Part shown: piece after piece, positions 13,001-26,000 of the stretch
Position numbering within the stretch: the first letter of the stretch is position 1
How the letters are laid out: each line of letters starts with the position of its first letter
The notes under the pieces: model-generated
What the model saw: the letters and a program-made list of their open reading frames with translations, nothing else
What the model was told of the DNA's origin: nothing
The model's database searches: none
NCBI GenBank assembly: GCA_013397845.1
Contig: VZTG01005438.1
Coordinates: 310,001-374,000 of the forward strand
Source: Melanocharis versteri
Lineage: Eukaryota > Chordata > Aves > Passeriformes > Melanocharitidae
Length of the DNA stretch: 64,000 bases
Direction of reading: 5' to 3'
Made by a program: the position numbers and the translations under genes

Positions 13001-15951
13001 ATGCATATCTGAATGACAGACTGAAAGATAGTTGTAATTGGAAGAATTTTGGATTTTTAAAGAATCAGGAAATTTGTGCCTTTTTTTTTTTTTTAATAAA
13101 GCCAAATGACATCTCTGGGTGGTGTTGAGATAGGAATCTATAATCCTTGTTATCTTATGTTGCTGTCCACAGTACGAACTTTCGGTTCTTATCAGAAATA
13201 TCTCACTGTAGAACATAATACTGTAGTAGTCTCTAGTTTCATATTATTTATTTTTTTCTGTCTATCTTACAAGTTTTATCTCCCTGTCCATCCTACAGGT
13301 GTGAATAACATTAATATGAAATTGGCAGTAAAATCAAAGTCTGTCAGTACCCTGGCACATCTTCTATGGAGGCAGAATTTCACTTGAAAGTTGTTTCTTC
13401 TCAGCTTCACAATGTGGTGTCCAATTTCACCAGGATAAAGTAGTCAGTGTCTTTAGCAGAGCAAGCAAATTGTTGATCCGCCTCTGTTGGGCACTGCCCC
13501 TACCTTTTGTGTGGATCTGGCTAACAATCAGAAATCTTGGGCTGCTTTCTGTCTGCAGCATGAATGTCTTGAGGTGGGGATAGAAGCTGGTGTAGCAGTG
13601 TTTTGGTTTGTCCAACGTCACATTTGGACCTAGAGGCACGTTCCTGGTGCAGTATCTGTATTTTATTTGTTAACTGTGTCACAGGTTTCCTTCCAAGGAA
13701 GATAATTTTTGAACCTGAGAAGGCTCCACCCCTTCCCAGCCTCCACCCGGTTTTAGAGCCAAAGCATCACACCAAAGTGCCAAAATGTCCCAGTCTGAGC
13801 TCCTGTTAAGTGGTTTCACATCCTCCCAGATGCATGACTCAAAATATGTTGGCTCCTGTGATGAGACTTGAGCAAGATGAGAAGACCTGTCTGAGAGCCA
13901 GACTCCCAGGCAATCAAGCCAGCAGCGAGTCTGTTCCTGGACAAACACAGATTTTCCAGCGTGTTTTGCACAATGCAGAGAAACATGAGCATTTCTCTCC
14001 AAGCAGAGGCTGTGTAGATGTCTCTGTGGTGAGGTAAAACTTCTGCTTCTCAGCAAGGTGGAAAGCTGCACTGATCTGGCAATGCAGACAATGGGGCCCA
14101 GGGTGGCAGCTCTGCACTGTGCTGAGAGCACACAGCAGTTACCAAGAGCCAACCCGGGCATCTCTAACACAGCTCTGCAGGATGAGATGTGAATTATAGA
14201 GTCTGTCTGGGCTCAATAGGGATCCCCTTTTCACTGCTCTGCCTTATCACTTACCACAAAACAGACTGCCGTAAATTCTCACTCCTCTGCACAGCCCTAT
14301 CCCGCAGATTACAAGATCCTTTTTATTTTGTATCATATTTCAGACTCTGGAGGAGTATTTACTTTTGTAAAAAAAATCTAGGACTAGATTTTCTCCTGTC
14401 TTGTGCACAGTTGCTTTTCAGTTTATATATTTTTTATTTATTTTTGAACATGGTACACTCCAATGAATTAAAATAATGCAGTTGTCATGGAATATTATGG
14501 ATGCTTAAGCCTCGCTAAGATATTTTAATCATATTTTTTCCTGTATTCTTTATCTAAAAGTCCACTATCCAAGGTACAATTTTAAACTCCAGTACAATAT
14601 TTAATTGAGAAGAATAGATAGGAAAAACAAAGTTTAGAAGTAACTAGGATCCAGGATTCTGTTTATAAGAGTAAGTCCTCTCACTCTACCTCCAGCATGC
14701 TACCTGAGATGACACGTGGCTTGTAGCAGAATCAGAAAGCCTATAAAGTCAGGGCTGTATTTATCAGGTCATGCAGTTGATGGGTTTCCACATCCTGGAT
14801 GACAGCTTGAATGACCCTGAACAAGAGATATTCAATACTGCAGGACTCCTACAGGCTATTTCTGCACTGCAAGAAAATTCGCCCAGAGTGTCATTTCACA
14901 TAAACTCCATAAAAGAGCATAAAATTTATGCAACAAAAATAGAGGTATTTACAGAGGCCTAGAGACAAGTGTCTAATCACACATTGGATGGCTGGAAATT
15001 AAAGGTCAAAGGATTTAGAAGTCATAAAAAAAGCATATAAGCAACAGAAATTTATGGCTTGTAGAGTGACTTCTGTGCACTCTGTTTTACAATGGTATTT
15101 TGGTTACTTGATGCTTCACAAAAAGAGTTTGCTTTGTTAAATTCTTTCTTCCTGACTGGAATCTTTTAATTTTATACAGCCTGAAATGAACAAAGTGGGT
15201 GATATTTTTTTTTTTTTTTAGGGAGAGAAGCTTCCATGGGGAAAATGGCGGAGAGAGATCCAACCAATAAATTACCATCTCTCCTGTTATAATAGGAAAA
15301 TTGATATGTTGAATTCTCAGTTACCAGAGAGAAACAGAGCATCAGGGAGAGGACAGCTGCTAAAATGGGCTGGAAATATCAGTACAGCAAATGAAATGCA
15401 CTGGATTTAAGGCCTGGGAAGCAATATTCCATTAGTCTTGTGAGATGCCTTGTTATTTTCATTTTTGCAAGCAGACGTGGCCTCTTCAAGTCTTTGATCT
15501 CGTCTCTACCATTCTCCCTTGCTAGTCAGAGGCAAAAGGAAAGCACCATTTAGATACCTGTTTTGGAAAGCTGGAGTATAAAACAGACAACTACTGTCTA
15601 GACAGCTTAAGTAAATCTATGATGAGTCTTCAAAAGTCAAACTATGTGACTTTCCAAATGCTGCCCCTGGCAAGTGTGCAACAGCTTGGATTAAACCAGA
15701 GCTGTGAAGCTGAACCTTTCTCGTAACTCAAGTGCACCAAGGATGTTTCTCAAAGAAATATTTTATAATTTCAGACAAAAGGGTAACATTTTGAAAAGTT
15801 GGATAAAACTATCAAGGCCTTTCAAACTTCATACACAATCCCAAAAATAACAATGACAACATTTATGTTCATAGAGGATGATATTCATACCTGGGAATCC
15901 AAGCATTGTATACTGAAGCAGAATGAATGGGAAATGTCAGCCCTCACATGG

Positions 15952-15992
15952 GCACACACACACACACACAGACACAGACACAGACACACACA
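15952..15992. repeat. (CA)n / (CACAGA)n microsatellite
   Basis: A CA dinucleotide tract is interrupted in its right half by several 'gacaca' units and then returns to CA. It is a simple sequence repeat and likely to be length-polymorphic. Confidence 0.95.
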
Positions 15993-16197
15993 ACTGATTT
16001 TCACCAACCTCCCTACTCTTAAGGTGAAAAGCTACTCTACCCTGTGGTAAATCTAATTCAGCCACAGAAATTGCCAGCTGACATCCAGCAATTTTTTAGA
16101 TCTCTTTGTTCAGGGCCATTATGCTTTTTCTCCAGGATGGGAGAGCTCCCTTGGTGAAAGGACACTAAACATGGCATGCTCCAGTCTTTTGGGAGAG

Positions 16198-16227
16198 ACT
16201 GGAAAAAGCATTAAGGCTTTTTCCAGT
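16198..16227. other. Perfect 12-bp stem, 6-nt loop hairpin
   Basis: The arm actggaaaaagc (16198-16209) and the arm gctttttccagt (16216-16227) are exact reverse complements, separated by attaag. No U-run follows that would suggest a Pol III terminator, and the stem is too short for a typical pre-miRNA. Confidence 0.85.
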
Positions 16228-16414
16228 GCTCTGAGACCAAGTAAAGTAACATGAAGTATCTAATGAGTTTAAGTGTGTCCCCCTGAGTCTTGGTGGCATT
16301 CCCCCTTTAGAGAGCAGTGGTCTGGTAGGAAGCTAACAAAGGGTGTGATGGATTGGAGACAAATTTTCCTGGGCAAATATTGGAGATTTTATGGAATTGA
16401 AAGTAACAGGAAAA

Positions 16415-17004
16415 TGGGATGTTGTGGTTTAAACCCAGCAGGCAACTAAGTACCACACAGCCACTTGCATACTCCTTCCTCTCACCACAGTAGGATGGGG
16501 AGGAGAACTGGAAACAAAAAAATATTAAACTCATGGTAGAGATAAGAACAGTTTAATAACTGAAAAAAAAGTAAAATATAAGTATAATAACCATAGCGAT
16601 AATAGTTGCAATCAAAAGGAGAAAGAGAGGAATAAAACCCAAGAGAGACAAGTGAGGCACAATAGAATTGCTCACCACACACTGACCTATGCTCAGCCCA
16701 TCCCCGGGCAGCAATTGGCCCCTCCCAGCCAATTCCCCCCAGCTGAAATACTGGGAGTGACCTGCTATGGCATGGAGCATCCTTAGGGACAGTTTGGGTC
16801 ACCTGTCCTGGCCATGCTCCCTCCTGGCCTCCTGTGCACCTGCTCGCGGGCAGAGCACGAGACACTGAAAAGAGTAAACACTGCTCAGCAACAACTAAAA
16901 CTTCAATGCGTTATCAACATTATTCTTACACTGAATTCAAAACACAGCACTGCACCAGCTACTAAGAATATTAACCGTATACCAGATGAAATCAGGACAT
17001 GGGA
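16415..17004. repeat. 5-bp target site duplication TGGGA
   Basis: TGGGA at 16415-16419 directly precedes the LTR and TGGGA at 17000-17004 directly follows it. A 5-bp duplication is the footprint expected of a retroviral integrase in several ERV groups, and it fixes the LTR ends. Confidence 0.85.
16420..16999 (-). mobile_element. Intact solo ERV LTR (580 bp)
   Basis: The element starts TGTTGTGGTTTAAACCC and ends ATCAGGACA on the + strand, so it has TG...CA termini, and it is flanked by a perfect 5-bp duplication. Its transcriptional orientation is minus. An ATTAAA polyadenylation signal on the minus strand (16552-16557) is followed by a short R/U5 region that ends in 'gggtttaaaccacaaca'. It resembles ERVL-type LTRs common in birds; the group name comes from memory, not from a search. 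No retroviral genes are present between the duplications, so this is a solo LTR left by recombination between two LTRs. The frames at 16307-16534, 16482-16865, 16553-16780 and 16814-17047 lie wholly or mostly within it and are not genes. Confidence 0.88.
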
Positions 17005-20000
17005 CACTGTGACCACTGCTGTACTGTACTTGGTGGTTTTATTATGAAGCTGTTTGGTAAGATGAGAGTGTTACCATATATTACAGTAATCTGTACTTTG
17101 CTTTGTGTAAATGCTTCCTCCTCTCCCTCTCTTCTCTTTCTCCAGTGTCCTCAGCCTGACCATCTGGTGCAGTGTAGCTCTCATGTACTTATGTACACCT
17201 CTGACTAGCAAGGGAGACTGGTAGAGTCCAGACCCTGGCATGCAGGTTTTCGTCTGCTCAGCTGGGGACTCACACACTAAACCTTCTTTTCTACTGGCAC
17301 AGATGAGAAAAAGAAAAACTTATTTCTGGCTCTGTTTCCTGAATACTCAAGGTTTTGCCCTATTGCTATCCTCAAGATATGAAAAATCAGTAAATCATAT
17401 GCTGAATATCAAAATTTCTTTTAAAGAGTTTTATGCTTTTCCCGAAGCTTCTCAAGGAAGTGAAAACACCATGTGCCTGCCCTTTTCTCTGTAAGCCTCT
17501 CAGTATCTTTCCCCTTTAGCTGCTGAAGTCATTAGCCAATTCCAACAAATCTGCCAGAGGAGCACAGTCTCAAAGGAAATACTGTCATGAGCACAGACAG
17601 TTGAATAGATAGAGCAGCACAAGCTGGTGCCTCATCTAACATAAATTTTGCCACCCAAATTCAATAATTATCTATTTTCTTTGTCCTGGTGGCAGCCTAG
17701 CAAATACACACTAGCCAGCCAGTATACACAACTGAGCTGCGCAGTTACAACCTGGAAGCACCTGGAAGCACCAACATCCTCGGGGCCTTTCCCAAACGGA
17801 GACCAGACAGCAGAGGAGACTGCAGAGGCAAGGGACAACACAGGGGAACTGGTTGAAATGCAAGAAGGCAGAAGCATTCACATTTTGAGGGTAGGGACAA
17901 GGGATCTACCGTGTGTAGAGGGAGGATAAAGGACATACATCCATAGAAGATGTTTTGTCTTAATGTCATTGTTCACAACAATGATGTTCTGGAGCCGCTC
18001 CATAAATTCTGCCCTCTGATAATCTAATTCAGCCTTTATTTTTTGATAGAGTTTTAGTATTAACTGCTGCCTCCAACTGTGTGTAACCTCTGCCTAGCTT
18101 TAATTTCAACTTCTTTGGCCCAAAGTCCACATTAATTTTGCTTATCCAAAATCTATCTCACTCTGACCCTTTTTTATTTCTTCTTTGCACACCAGTTCTT
18201 GATGTCTGTCTGGAAATCAGAATATTCAAAAAGTTTCTGAATTTGATAAAACATAATACCTCATTCTTGTCTTTTCTAAGAACAATTTTATTTAAACCAC
18301 AGCTGCTTTTTTCATTATTTAAATTAATTGTAAGGTCATAACAATTGTTACCCTCTCTAAATGAGAACGGAAGATAGAATTATCTGGAAAATATCCTGAT
18401 AATTAAGTTTTATCTTCCCAGCAAGTAAAAGGGTTGAGGTTTATAATTTGTTGAGAAACAAGTGTTAACTCTTTCAGTATCTTTTTGGCAGTGTGGGAAA
18501 CCTTGGAAAACGCTATCATTAAGAGTATGTTAAGTAACAACTGTTCTTAATTACGAATATTTTGCTGGAGGGAAAAGAAAAACATATCATTTTATGTATA
18601 GATCCACCCTTATGCTCTTTTTTAACTAGGACCATGTCTCTGAGGGTGATTACTGTGTTTGAGACTGTAGCCTAAATAAAGAAAAAGAAATTCATCCCAT
18701 CAAGATAGCAACAAGCCCTGCTTTGCTCCATATATTGCTAATATCTTCTATACAAGGACAAAAGATATTGGTGAATCCCATCTGGCACGTAGAAATAATC
18801 TTAACTAACCTTTATCTAAATGAAGACATTTTTATACCTCATTTAAAGGTAAATCATCTAAAAAGCAGTCCTGAAACTGTCACAGGGGTATTAACAAATT
18901 TTAATTCATGTTAGATTTCTTTCTGCCAGTGAAGGTTAGATTTTGTCTCCTTTCTAGGAATTCACTGTCAAAACAGTCTGACATAGAAGAGGATGAACAA
19001 TTAGTTGCTTGGATTACAGCAGAGTTTCAGTATCTTATTAACTGCATTAAGGGGCAGGGTGGAAGATTACTTTGACATCACTTTTGGAAACACCATCTCA
19101 TCAGGGATACTGAAGTCCCTGCTTTGTTTGTCACATTATAGAAAGAACAGGGGTCAGGTGCTTGCTCCATTTGAAGCTCTGTTGGCATTTGTGTGGCAAG
19201 GAGATGTGGAGTTTAAGACTATCTGATTCGTAAAGATCTGGTATGTCTGCTGTCTGATGTTTTAGGTAGGAGAAATTCATCCTGTTCTTTGTTAAAACAC
19301 CTTCTGATTTGATTTTCTTTTGGCCATACACTTAGGGGTTACAGCCTTTCCTTTGGGTATATTTACAATTTTCTACTTAAAAAAATATCATATTTCAGTG
19401 CAAGGAACAAATTTATCTAGCATTATTTATAGCTTTTAAAATGTTGTGATGCAGAATATAGTCTAAAATTTTTGAATATTTAAGCTTCTGCTTTATTTTT
19501 CACTCACACTCAGAAGTAACAAATTCCAATTACTGGTTCAGAAGGTGGTACTTTCCTTGACATTTAGGAACTGTCCATGTTTCACAGAAATCAAATATTT
19601 TATAATAATATTGAAATATAATAATCTTGAACATTTTACCTAACTAAATAAGGAATTGAAATAAATAAGAGATCATCTTCTGTAACTATTGTATTAAAAA
19701 TTGAAGCAATTCTTAAATTTTTCAGTAGGGGTAAAACAATCATGCAGTAAAAATAGAGCCTTGCAGAATTATAATTCTCATGAATATTTTTTCTGAGGTG
19801 CTGGCATTTGTCTCTCTCTTTTTCCAACAATATCCATTATTTTGCTAGTAAATTGAGAAGGATTCCTCATTTATTAACCATAAACTCATAATAAAGACAT
19901 CAGCCATGTCTTCTCTCAGTATTAGCTAGAAACAAATTAGCATAATTAAAAGGGCAAGTGTATTTCTTAATTGAAAGGCCATTTGCTTACTTTGCACCAT

Positions 20001-23000
20001 TTTTATCAGAAGAATATGTTAACCACACCTAAGAAGTTGAGCTGTGTTAAAACTTTCCCTCACTCTGCTTCATTTATTTTACTGGTACTTTGACAAGCTG
20101 AGAATAGCACCTGTGTTTGAAATGAAGTGGTGCAAAATATTGCTATGAACACTAATTAGCATTTGCCTAAAATTCTATGGCCAAGGTGTTGGAAAATGGG
20201 TGAGTGGGGCCATATATGACCTGCATATGGTCTCAAAATCTGGTAGTGGTACACCTGGAGCTCCACAGCAGCATCACAGACCTCCTGCTTGTCCTTAGAA
20301 ATTCACCTGTCTTAAGGAGCTGAATATTTTAGCAGTGAATGGAAATGTTGATTTATGACACTTTTAGAAGTGCAGAATTCCTGTGTATATATTAGATCCC
20401 TGAAGGACATTGGAGATAGTCTCTGGACTTAGGTCTTTAGAAATATTAGTCAACTATTGCAAAAACATAGAACTAAACCTGGATTCTGAACTTTCTTGAC
20501 TAATTTTTAATAATTTCATATTGCGTGCTGAATTATCCAATGGTAATGGATGAGCTCTTTAAAGGAGAAAGGATTGGTGGCAGCCCAGGCTGCCCTGGTT
20601 GAGTTTGTGATCTCAAGGACCAGATGCCTGTTAGGCTAAAGGGAATTCCATAGCATATATTTCAGTCCTAAAAATTAGTTCATATGTGATTTTGAATGTG
20701 AAAACTGAAAGAAAAGCAGCAAAGAATAGAGTCAACCAAACAATGCAGTTTTATGTCTGAAAGCTGAATAAGCTTCATCTTGTTTCATAATTCAGCAGAA
20801 CACACCTTAAAAAGCAGCTGCAGATTCACTATTTCTTGCTTGGAAAAAAAAAATACTTGTCACTCCTCTTGCTTTCTTAGTTTTTCCTGGATCTCTTGAT
20901 GGCTTTTTACATGAAGAAATCTGAGCATTTTTATGAACATTGTCAGAAAAGTACCTGTACAAACCTAGCATTTCATCACTTAACTTCACTCTGTGTAAAC
21001 TAAAAAAACAAACAAAACAAAACAAACAAGCAAAGCCCCTCACTTGGACTAATCTACCTATAGATGCTACATTGCCAGTGCCATTAGACAGAGTGACTCT
21101 TCTTTGCACGTGGAAGGAAAGAGTTGTTAGCTGGGCTTTAGCTGCACATTTACTCTTGTTGATCATGGAGGTGCTGGTAATAAGCTTAGAAATACTATCC
21201 TTGGCTTTCAAGTCTCTGGTTCAGTATTTATTCTGCTACTTGGGAAGCCCATCTTCCTCCTCCTGTGCTGCTGGCTAGCAAGCTGCCTTATGTTAGTTCC
21301 TAAGTGAATAAATATTGAGGTAATTGAGAGAAAGAATTTATTCCATAGATCCAGTTGTTTAAAACACATCTTTTTCGAGTCACAGCAAGCTCAATATTCC
21401 CATACCTTTCAAGAGCAAATTGTGAAGAGCCCTGTCCCCTGAGTCACAAAGGAAAATTATTTAGATACCCCCATTCATATATAGATACCAGATATCTAGA
21501 GGAGTGAGTTCTAAAGCAAATTAAAAGTACAATAGCCTTCAAACCAGCAGATTTTTTATCTCTCCTGGTGAAGCCACAGTGTCTTTGCTGTTATGTCAGG
21601 TTGCAGGTTATGGCCAGCAAGACATGAAGCAAAGCACAGAAAATCTGGCAGCCACAGAAGTTTTGCAGGCACTTTGTCCTCAACAGGAACCTCTGACTGT
21701 GTCCAACCGCTTAAACTATTATGCATGTAGAGGCAAACTGGCTTAGGGCTCAGCCAATTTAGCACTTCAGCACTTCAAATTTTATATGCATGAAAATGCT
21801 TAAAGGCTGTAGGAGAGCTGTAAGGCACTTTGCCTCTGCAACCATGAAACCTTAAGAAGCTCAAGAGGGCAAAGCACTATCACTCCTTGCTAGTTTAAGC
21901 CTCCTAGCACAGAGGACCCAGGAAAAAGTTTCTCTGGGCTTGAGGCAGCCAGGATTCCCCTGATACCACTGAATTCTTCAAATACAGAAGCAGAGCTGGT
22001 CGAAACAGTCACACCGCTAAATGCTGGGGTATCTGTAACCACTTCATCGTTATTACAAGTGCCAAGTGCTGCACTGTAAGACCCATGAAAATGCCTCTCT
22101 CCCACACATTTCCTAAAGGGTAAGGAAATGCAATGCCTCTGGAAGCTGGCTGGCCAATGCAGATTTCCATTTCCATCTTATTATGTTTGCTATGAAAATT
22201 AATACGAAATTCACTTTTCCTCGGGCTGTCACACATGAGTTTTCTAAACCATATTCTCAGAGATTGTTAGTGATAGAAATGCACTTTTATGCATTTCATA
22301 TGCCCTCTATGCATAAAAATCTCATTTTTATGTCCAGAATTACATCTACCATCTTTACAAATTTCATCCCATCTAAAGTGTTTGATGTCAGCATAGCCTA
22401 ACATGGTTATATAACAGTGTAAGTGGAAGAAGATTACAAGCAAGCCACCACACACACAGCATATCCACCCCTCTGCCTGGACACTGGGATGAGGTTGTTA
22501 TCCAAAAAGTGCAAGCTTTTACCAGGGACAAACAAGAACTGGCACTCAGGCCAACTCGTCTAAGCATCCTCTGGCACAGTCCTTCCACTGCCTCCAGCTC
22601 TGTCTACAAACCTTTCCCAAAGAGGGAATGTAATCCTCTGATGTAAATTATCCTAATCATATATAAAAGCACTTTTGAAGGCTGAGGCCACTTTATAGTA
22701 GCATTACTTTGATGTGTTTTGACTTACAGGCAACGCTATAGCCATAACTACCAGGCCTGATTCTGCGTAAGATTATACACTGATTAATCCAGTGCTCAGT
22801 GCAGTGTTTGCAGTTTCTTTGTCTAGCAAGCCCTGAGACAACATAAACTGTTGCTAATAGTGAGCTGTACCATGGATGAGGAGGTTTTTTGCTGCTGAAA
22901 TTTGAACAGAACTTTGAAGTCCATCTGTCATAATGAATGCATAACTGAATGTTATCCAGTAAAACTGTAGCAAAGTTGTGGTTGGGTAGGGAGTACATGA

Positions 23001-26000
23001 AGAAAAAATGTGGCCTGCAGATGTATCACAGGTTATTGGCTCCCCATGAACTGAACCACAAACAAGGGCAGAGAGGGTGAATAGAATCAGGGCACAAAAT
23101 AGCTTCTTTCTACATGAAGGTAACATTTCGCAACAGTCTTAAAAATGTCACCACTGTATTTATAAACTTCCAGCATTCCCACTGCTAGGTAAATTTTTCA
23201 GAACTTTACTCAACTTGAAGGCTTAAGACTAGGGTTTTTTACCATTTTAATGCATGCATCTCTGCTCTGTGTCAGCAAGAGCTGAATCTTCTCAAGCTTC
23301 TCATCTTCTGTTTCATTACTGAAAAATATCTTTTTGGAATCACAAGATTCAGCATGAAGTTTTACAGAAGTTTTGCAGGCAGGTAAGCACACACAGTCTT
23401 AACTGAGAATTATTTTTACCAGCTGTCAGCTGCTCATAGTAGATCTTGAGCTCTGTGGATTTGCACACGTGAAAATGAGCAACGAGTAGGATTCGTTTTG
23501 ACTGCTTTATGTATTCATAGCTTTTAACATCACAAATACAGAGTGAGTAACAGTATATATTTCAGAGTAGTTGTTGCCATATGAATCGCTACTCAAATTC
23601 CATATTAAACATTTTAAAAACAGGCATGTAAAAAATACCTCTTTTTTCTTTTAAATCACAGCAACACAATGCAGCATTCCTGTCTTGAAAAATGAAAGGC
23701 AGTCAGTAAAAGGGTGCCACTTGCATTCTGTCAATGTTTAAGAAATTTCTTCCAGAATAAATTCCTCACTGTGCACTGTTTTACAAAAAAACTAACTCAA
23801 AGTAATGTCTAGACAGCCTATAATCTCTAGGATAAATAAAAAATAAAAATCCATACGATCATGCTAGTAAGCAATAAATCAGAGGATAAGGCAGCAGGTA
23901 TTTATTTTGGTCTTATTCTGGTCTTACTGACTGCCATCAGAGCACAGTTGCAGTTCCTAATGGTTATAAGTGATACAGCTGTGGTACCTCAATGAAAAGT
24001 GAACCCTCATACTAGCAGAGTTTGTAAAGTCTCCTTTCCCTCCTCACACAAACAACATTAAGAACGTTCAGAATTATTTAACACTAGGTTATTTGCAGCT
24101 AAGCAGCTATGCAGTAGCAAATTGCATTGTTTAGAAATCCTGTGAATAGCATGAGAAAGGGGTTTCCTCTGGAGGAAGCAGCCAGCAGAGTGCCTTGCAG
24201 ATTAGGCAGCAGCATCACCTCCAGGACCGAGCATGGGCACAACCGAGGAGCTCACAGAGGGTGAACAGAGCCCCACAAGCATTTCAGGCTGAGGATAATA
24301 TATATTCATCCTTCTCAGAGTTATGCCTAGAAGGCACTCTTCTCAAGCACATTGTAAGGGATGAAGAAAAATACATTGCTGCAGCCTGTCTTGAAGATTT
24401 ATTCTCTGTACACACAGTCGCGCACATCTGGTGCATTGTGCGTGGGCCTTTCTTTTCCTCCTGTCATGCTGCAGCATGAGACGTGCTACTGGAAAAATCT
24501 AGGTGTTACCTATATCAGCCTTTGTTCCTTGAGCAAACTGAAATTATTACAGAGCTAGAACACATCCATTGTCTCCAAGAATTTCATCACCTTCTCTATT
24601 ATTCCAAAGGCATTTAAGTGCGCATACCATCCAAAGTCTGAACTGTTAAACTGAAGATAAGAATAACATGTCTCCAAAGACCTTTTTAATGAGGTAAAAG
24701 ACTCTTCCAGATTTTTACCAGCATTGCCAGCTCAAAGCAGCTCAACCCTCTGTTTTTCTGTACTAAAACAAATTGTGTACAATTAAAGTGAAAGATCTGG
24801 CAAAGAACAATGTTTTAGAGCAAAACACTGGTATCCAAACTGCTGTACAGCCAAATAATGTAGAGTATGGCCCAAACCCATAAAGAAGTAGTCCATCACA
24901 GACAGAAAGCAGGGAAATGGCTTCCTGCAGATGTTGCATGGGGAAGGCATGCCAGGTGTCTGATATCTGCTTGAAGCCTCCAGAGAAATTGTGCATGTCA
25001 TCTTGTGATATCAGCACGTGCTACCCTGGTATCAAGCCCTTTGCTTGCAATAGCTGCTATCTCAGAGCAGATTGCCAGTGACAATGATCATTTTGGCTTA
25101 TTTTAGCAGAGTAACTGCAATTACTGGCATCAGCAGGTATCAGACTATTTCCGGCAAAGGTGTTTGGCTTCTGAGCTCTAATTTAGTTCCTGTCACTGAG
25201 ACTAGAAAATGCATTTTTGTTTCCCACAGCTTCTGGTGTGTATCAGACTCTAGCTTCAGCCAGGTATTTCAGGAATTCTAGGAGCTGTGTAGAACTGCAC
25301 ATTTAATCACAGCCTTCTGCCATGACTTTGGTTAATGATTTGTCCAAACATTAAAAGGAGGATTATAGCTTATTGAATCAGAAGAGGACCCTCAGCAAAA
25401 GAAACTGGCCAGCTATTTACACACTGAAATGCTCCAAACAGCAGTACTGGCCAAGTACCATCTGGTTTACGGTTTTGGATGAAACATTAATTTTCAACTG
25501 GATTTCCAAACATCAGGCCTTTGAGGGCTCATTTATAAACCACATGTGAAACAAGCTGTCAGCAGACAACGAGCTGTCCTGGGTGAGTGTGTGCAGCAGC
25601 AAAATTCTGCTGTCACCAGAGTCTGCTCCCTCTTCTAGGACAATCGACTTCAGTGCTGACACAGAAATATTTAAAGACCATCAAGGTTAGAAAAGGCATA
25701 GAGCTTAGGCACGTCTTATTTTAGTCAACCTGTTACAGATCATCTTGTATTACTGTCTATTGCTTCTTTTCTTCACTCTAGTTATTCCTTAACTGTTTTA
25801 CTACCAATACTAATGTCTCAGTTATTAATCTTGTCACATTTACAGACAGCATTCCTAGCGTGAAAGTAAGACAAAAAGGAATGTCCTACTCTCCTGAGGA
25901 GGCTCCAGCCTTTACTGCTCAGAGGGTCAAGAACCATCATCTGAAAAAAAATTAAAGAAAATCCAGGGTCAACACAGTATCGAGCTCAAGAGAGTTTTGC

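Larger units (their letters stand above)
10036..16414. other. Single-copy non-coding stretch, no gene seen
   Basis: No exon or RNA gene is recognised in these 6.4 kb. The longest frame is 163 codons on the minus strand (13679-14170), inside a GC-richer patch at about 13400-14200. Frames on the opposite strand and in other phases overlap it, and it has no recognisable domain. Homopolymer T tracts lie at 13081-13094 and 15205-15219, a (TTG)n run near 11548-11562, a CA microsatellite at 15952-15992, and a perfect hairpin at 16198-16227. Confidence 0.6.

Noticed and set aside
13679..14170. 163-codon minus-strand frame in a GC-richer patch
   Set aside because: Frames on both strands overlap it, its composition is not protein-like by eye, and no motif is visible. 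Higher GC alone lengthens chance frames.
16482..16865. 127-codon minus-strand frame
   Set aside because: It lies inside the solo LTR, with no retroviral protein similarity, so it is not a gene.
20570..20650. GC-richer patch suspected to be a LINE or LTR scrap
   Set aside because: No diagnostic block of CR1 or of the LTRs in this window could be aligned by eye.
22854..23126. 90-codon minus-strand frame starting with a hydrophobic, signal-peptide-like segment
   Set aside because: Hydrophobic starts are common in T-rich frames. No splice context, no conserved cysteine pattern and no family support it.
25670..25740. Possible very old CR1 tail (accatcaaggttagaaaagg)
   Set aside because: Only one short block resembles CR1, and no terminal repeat or second block supports it.
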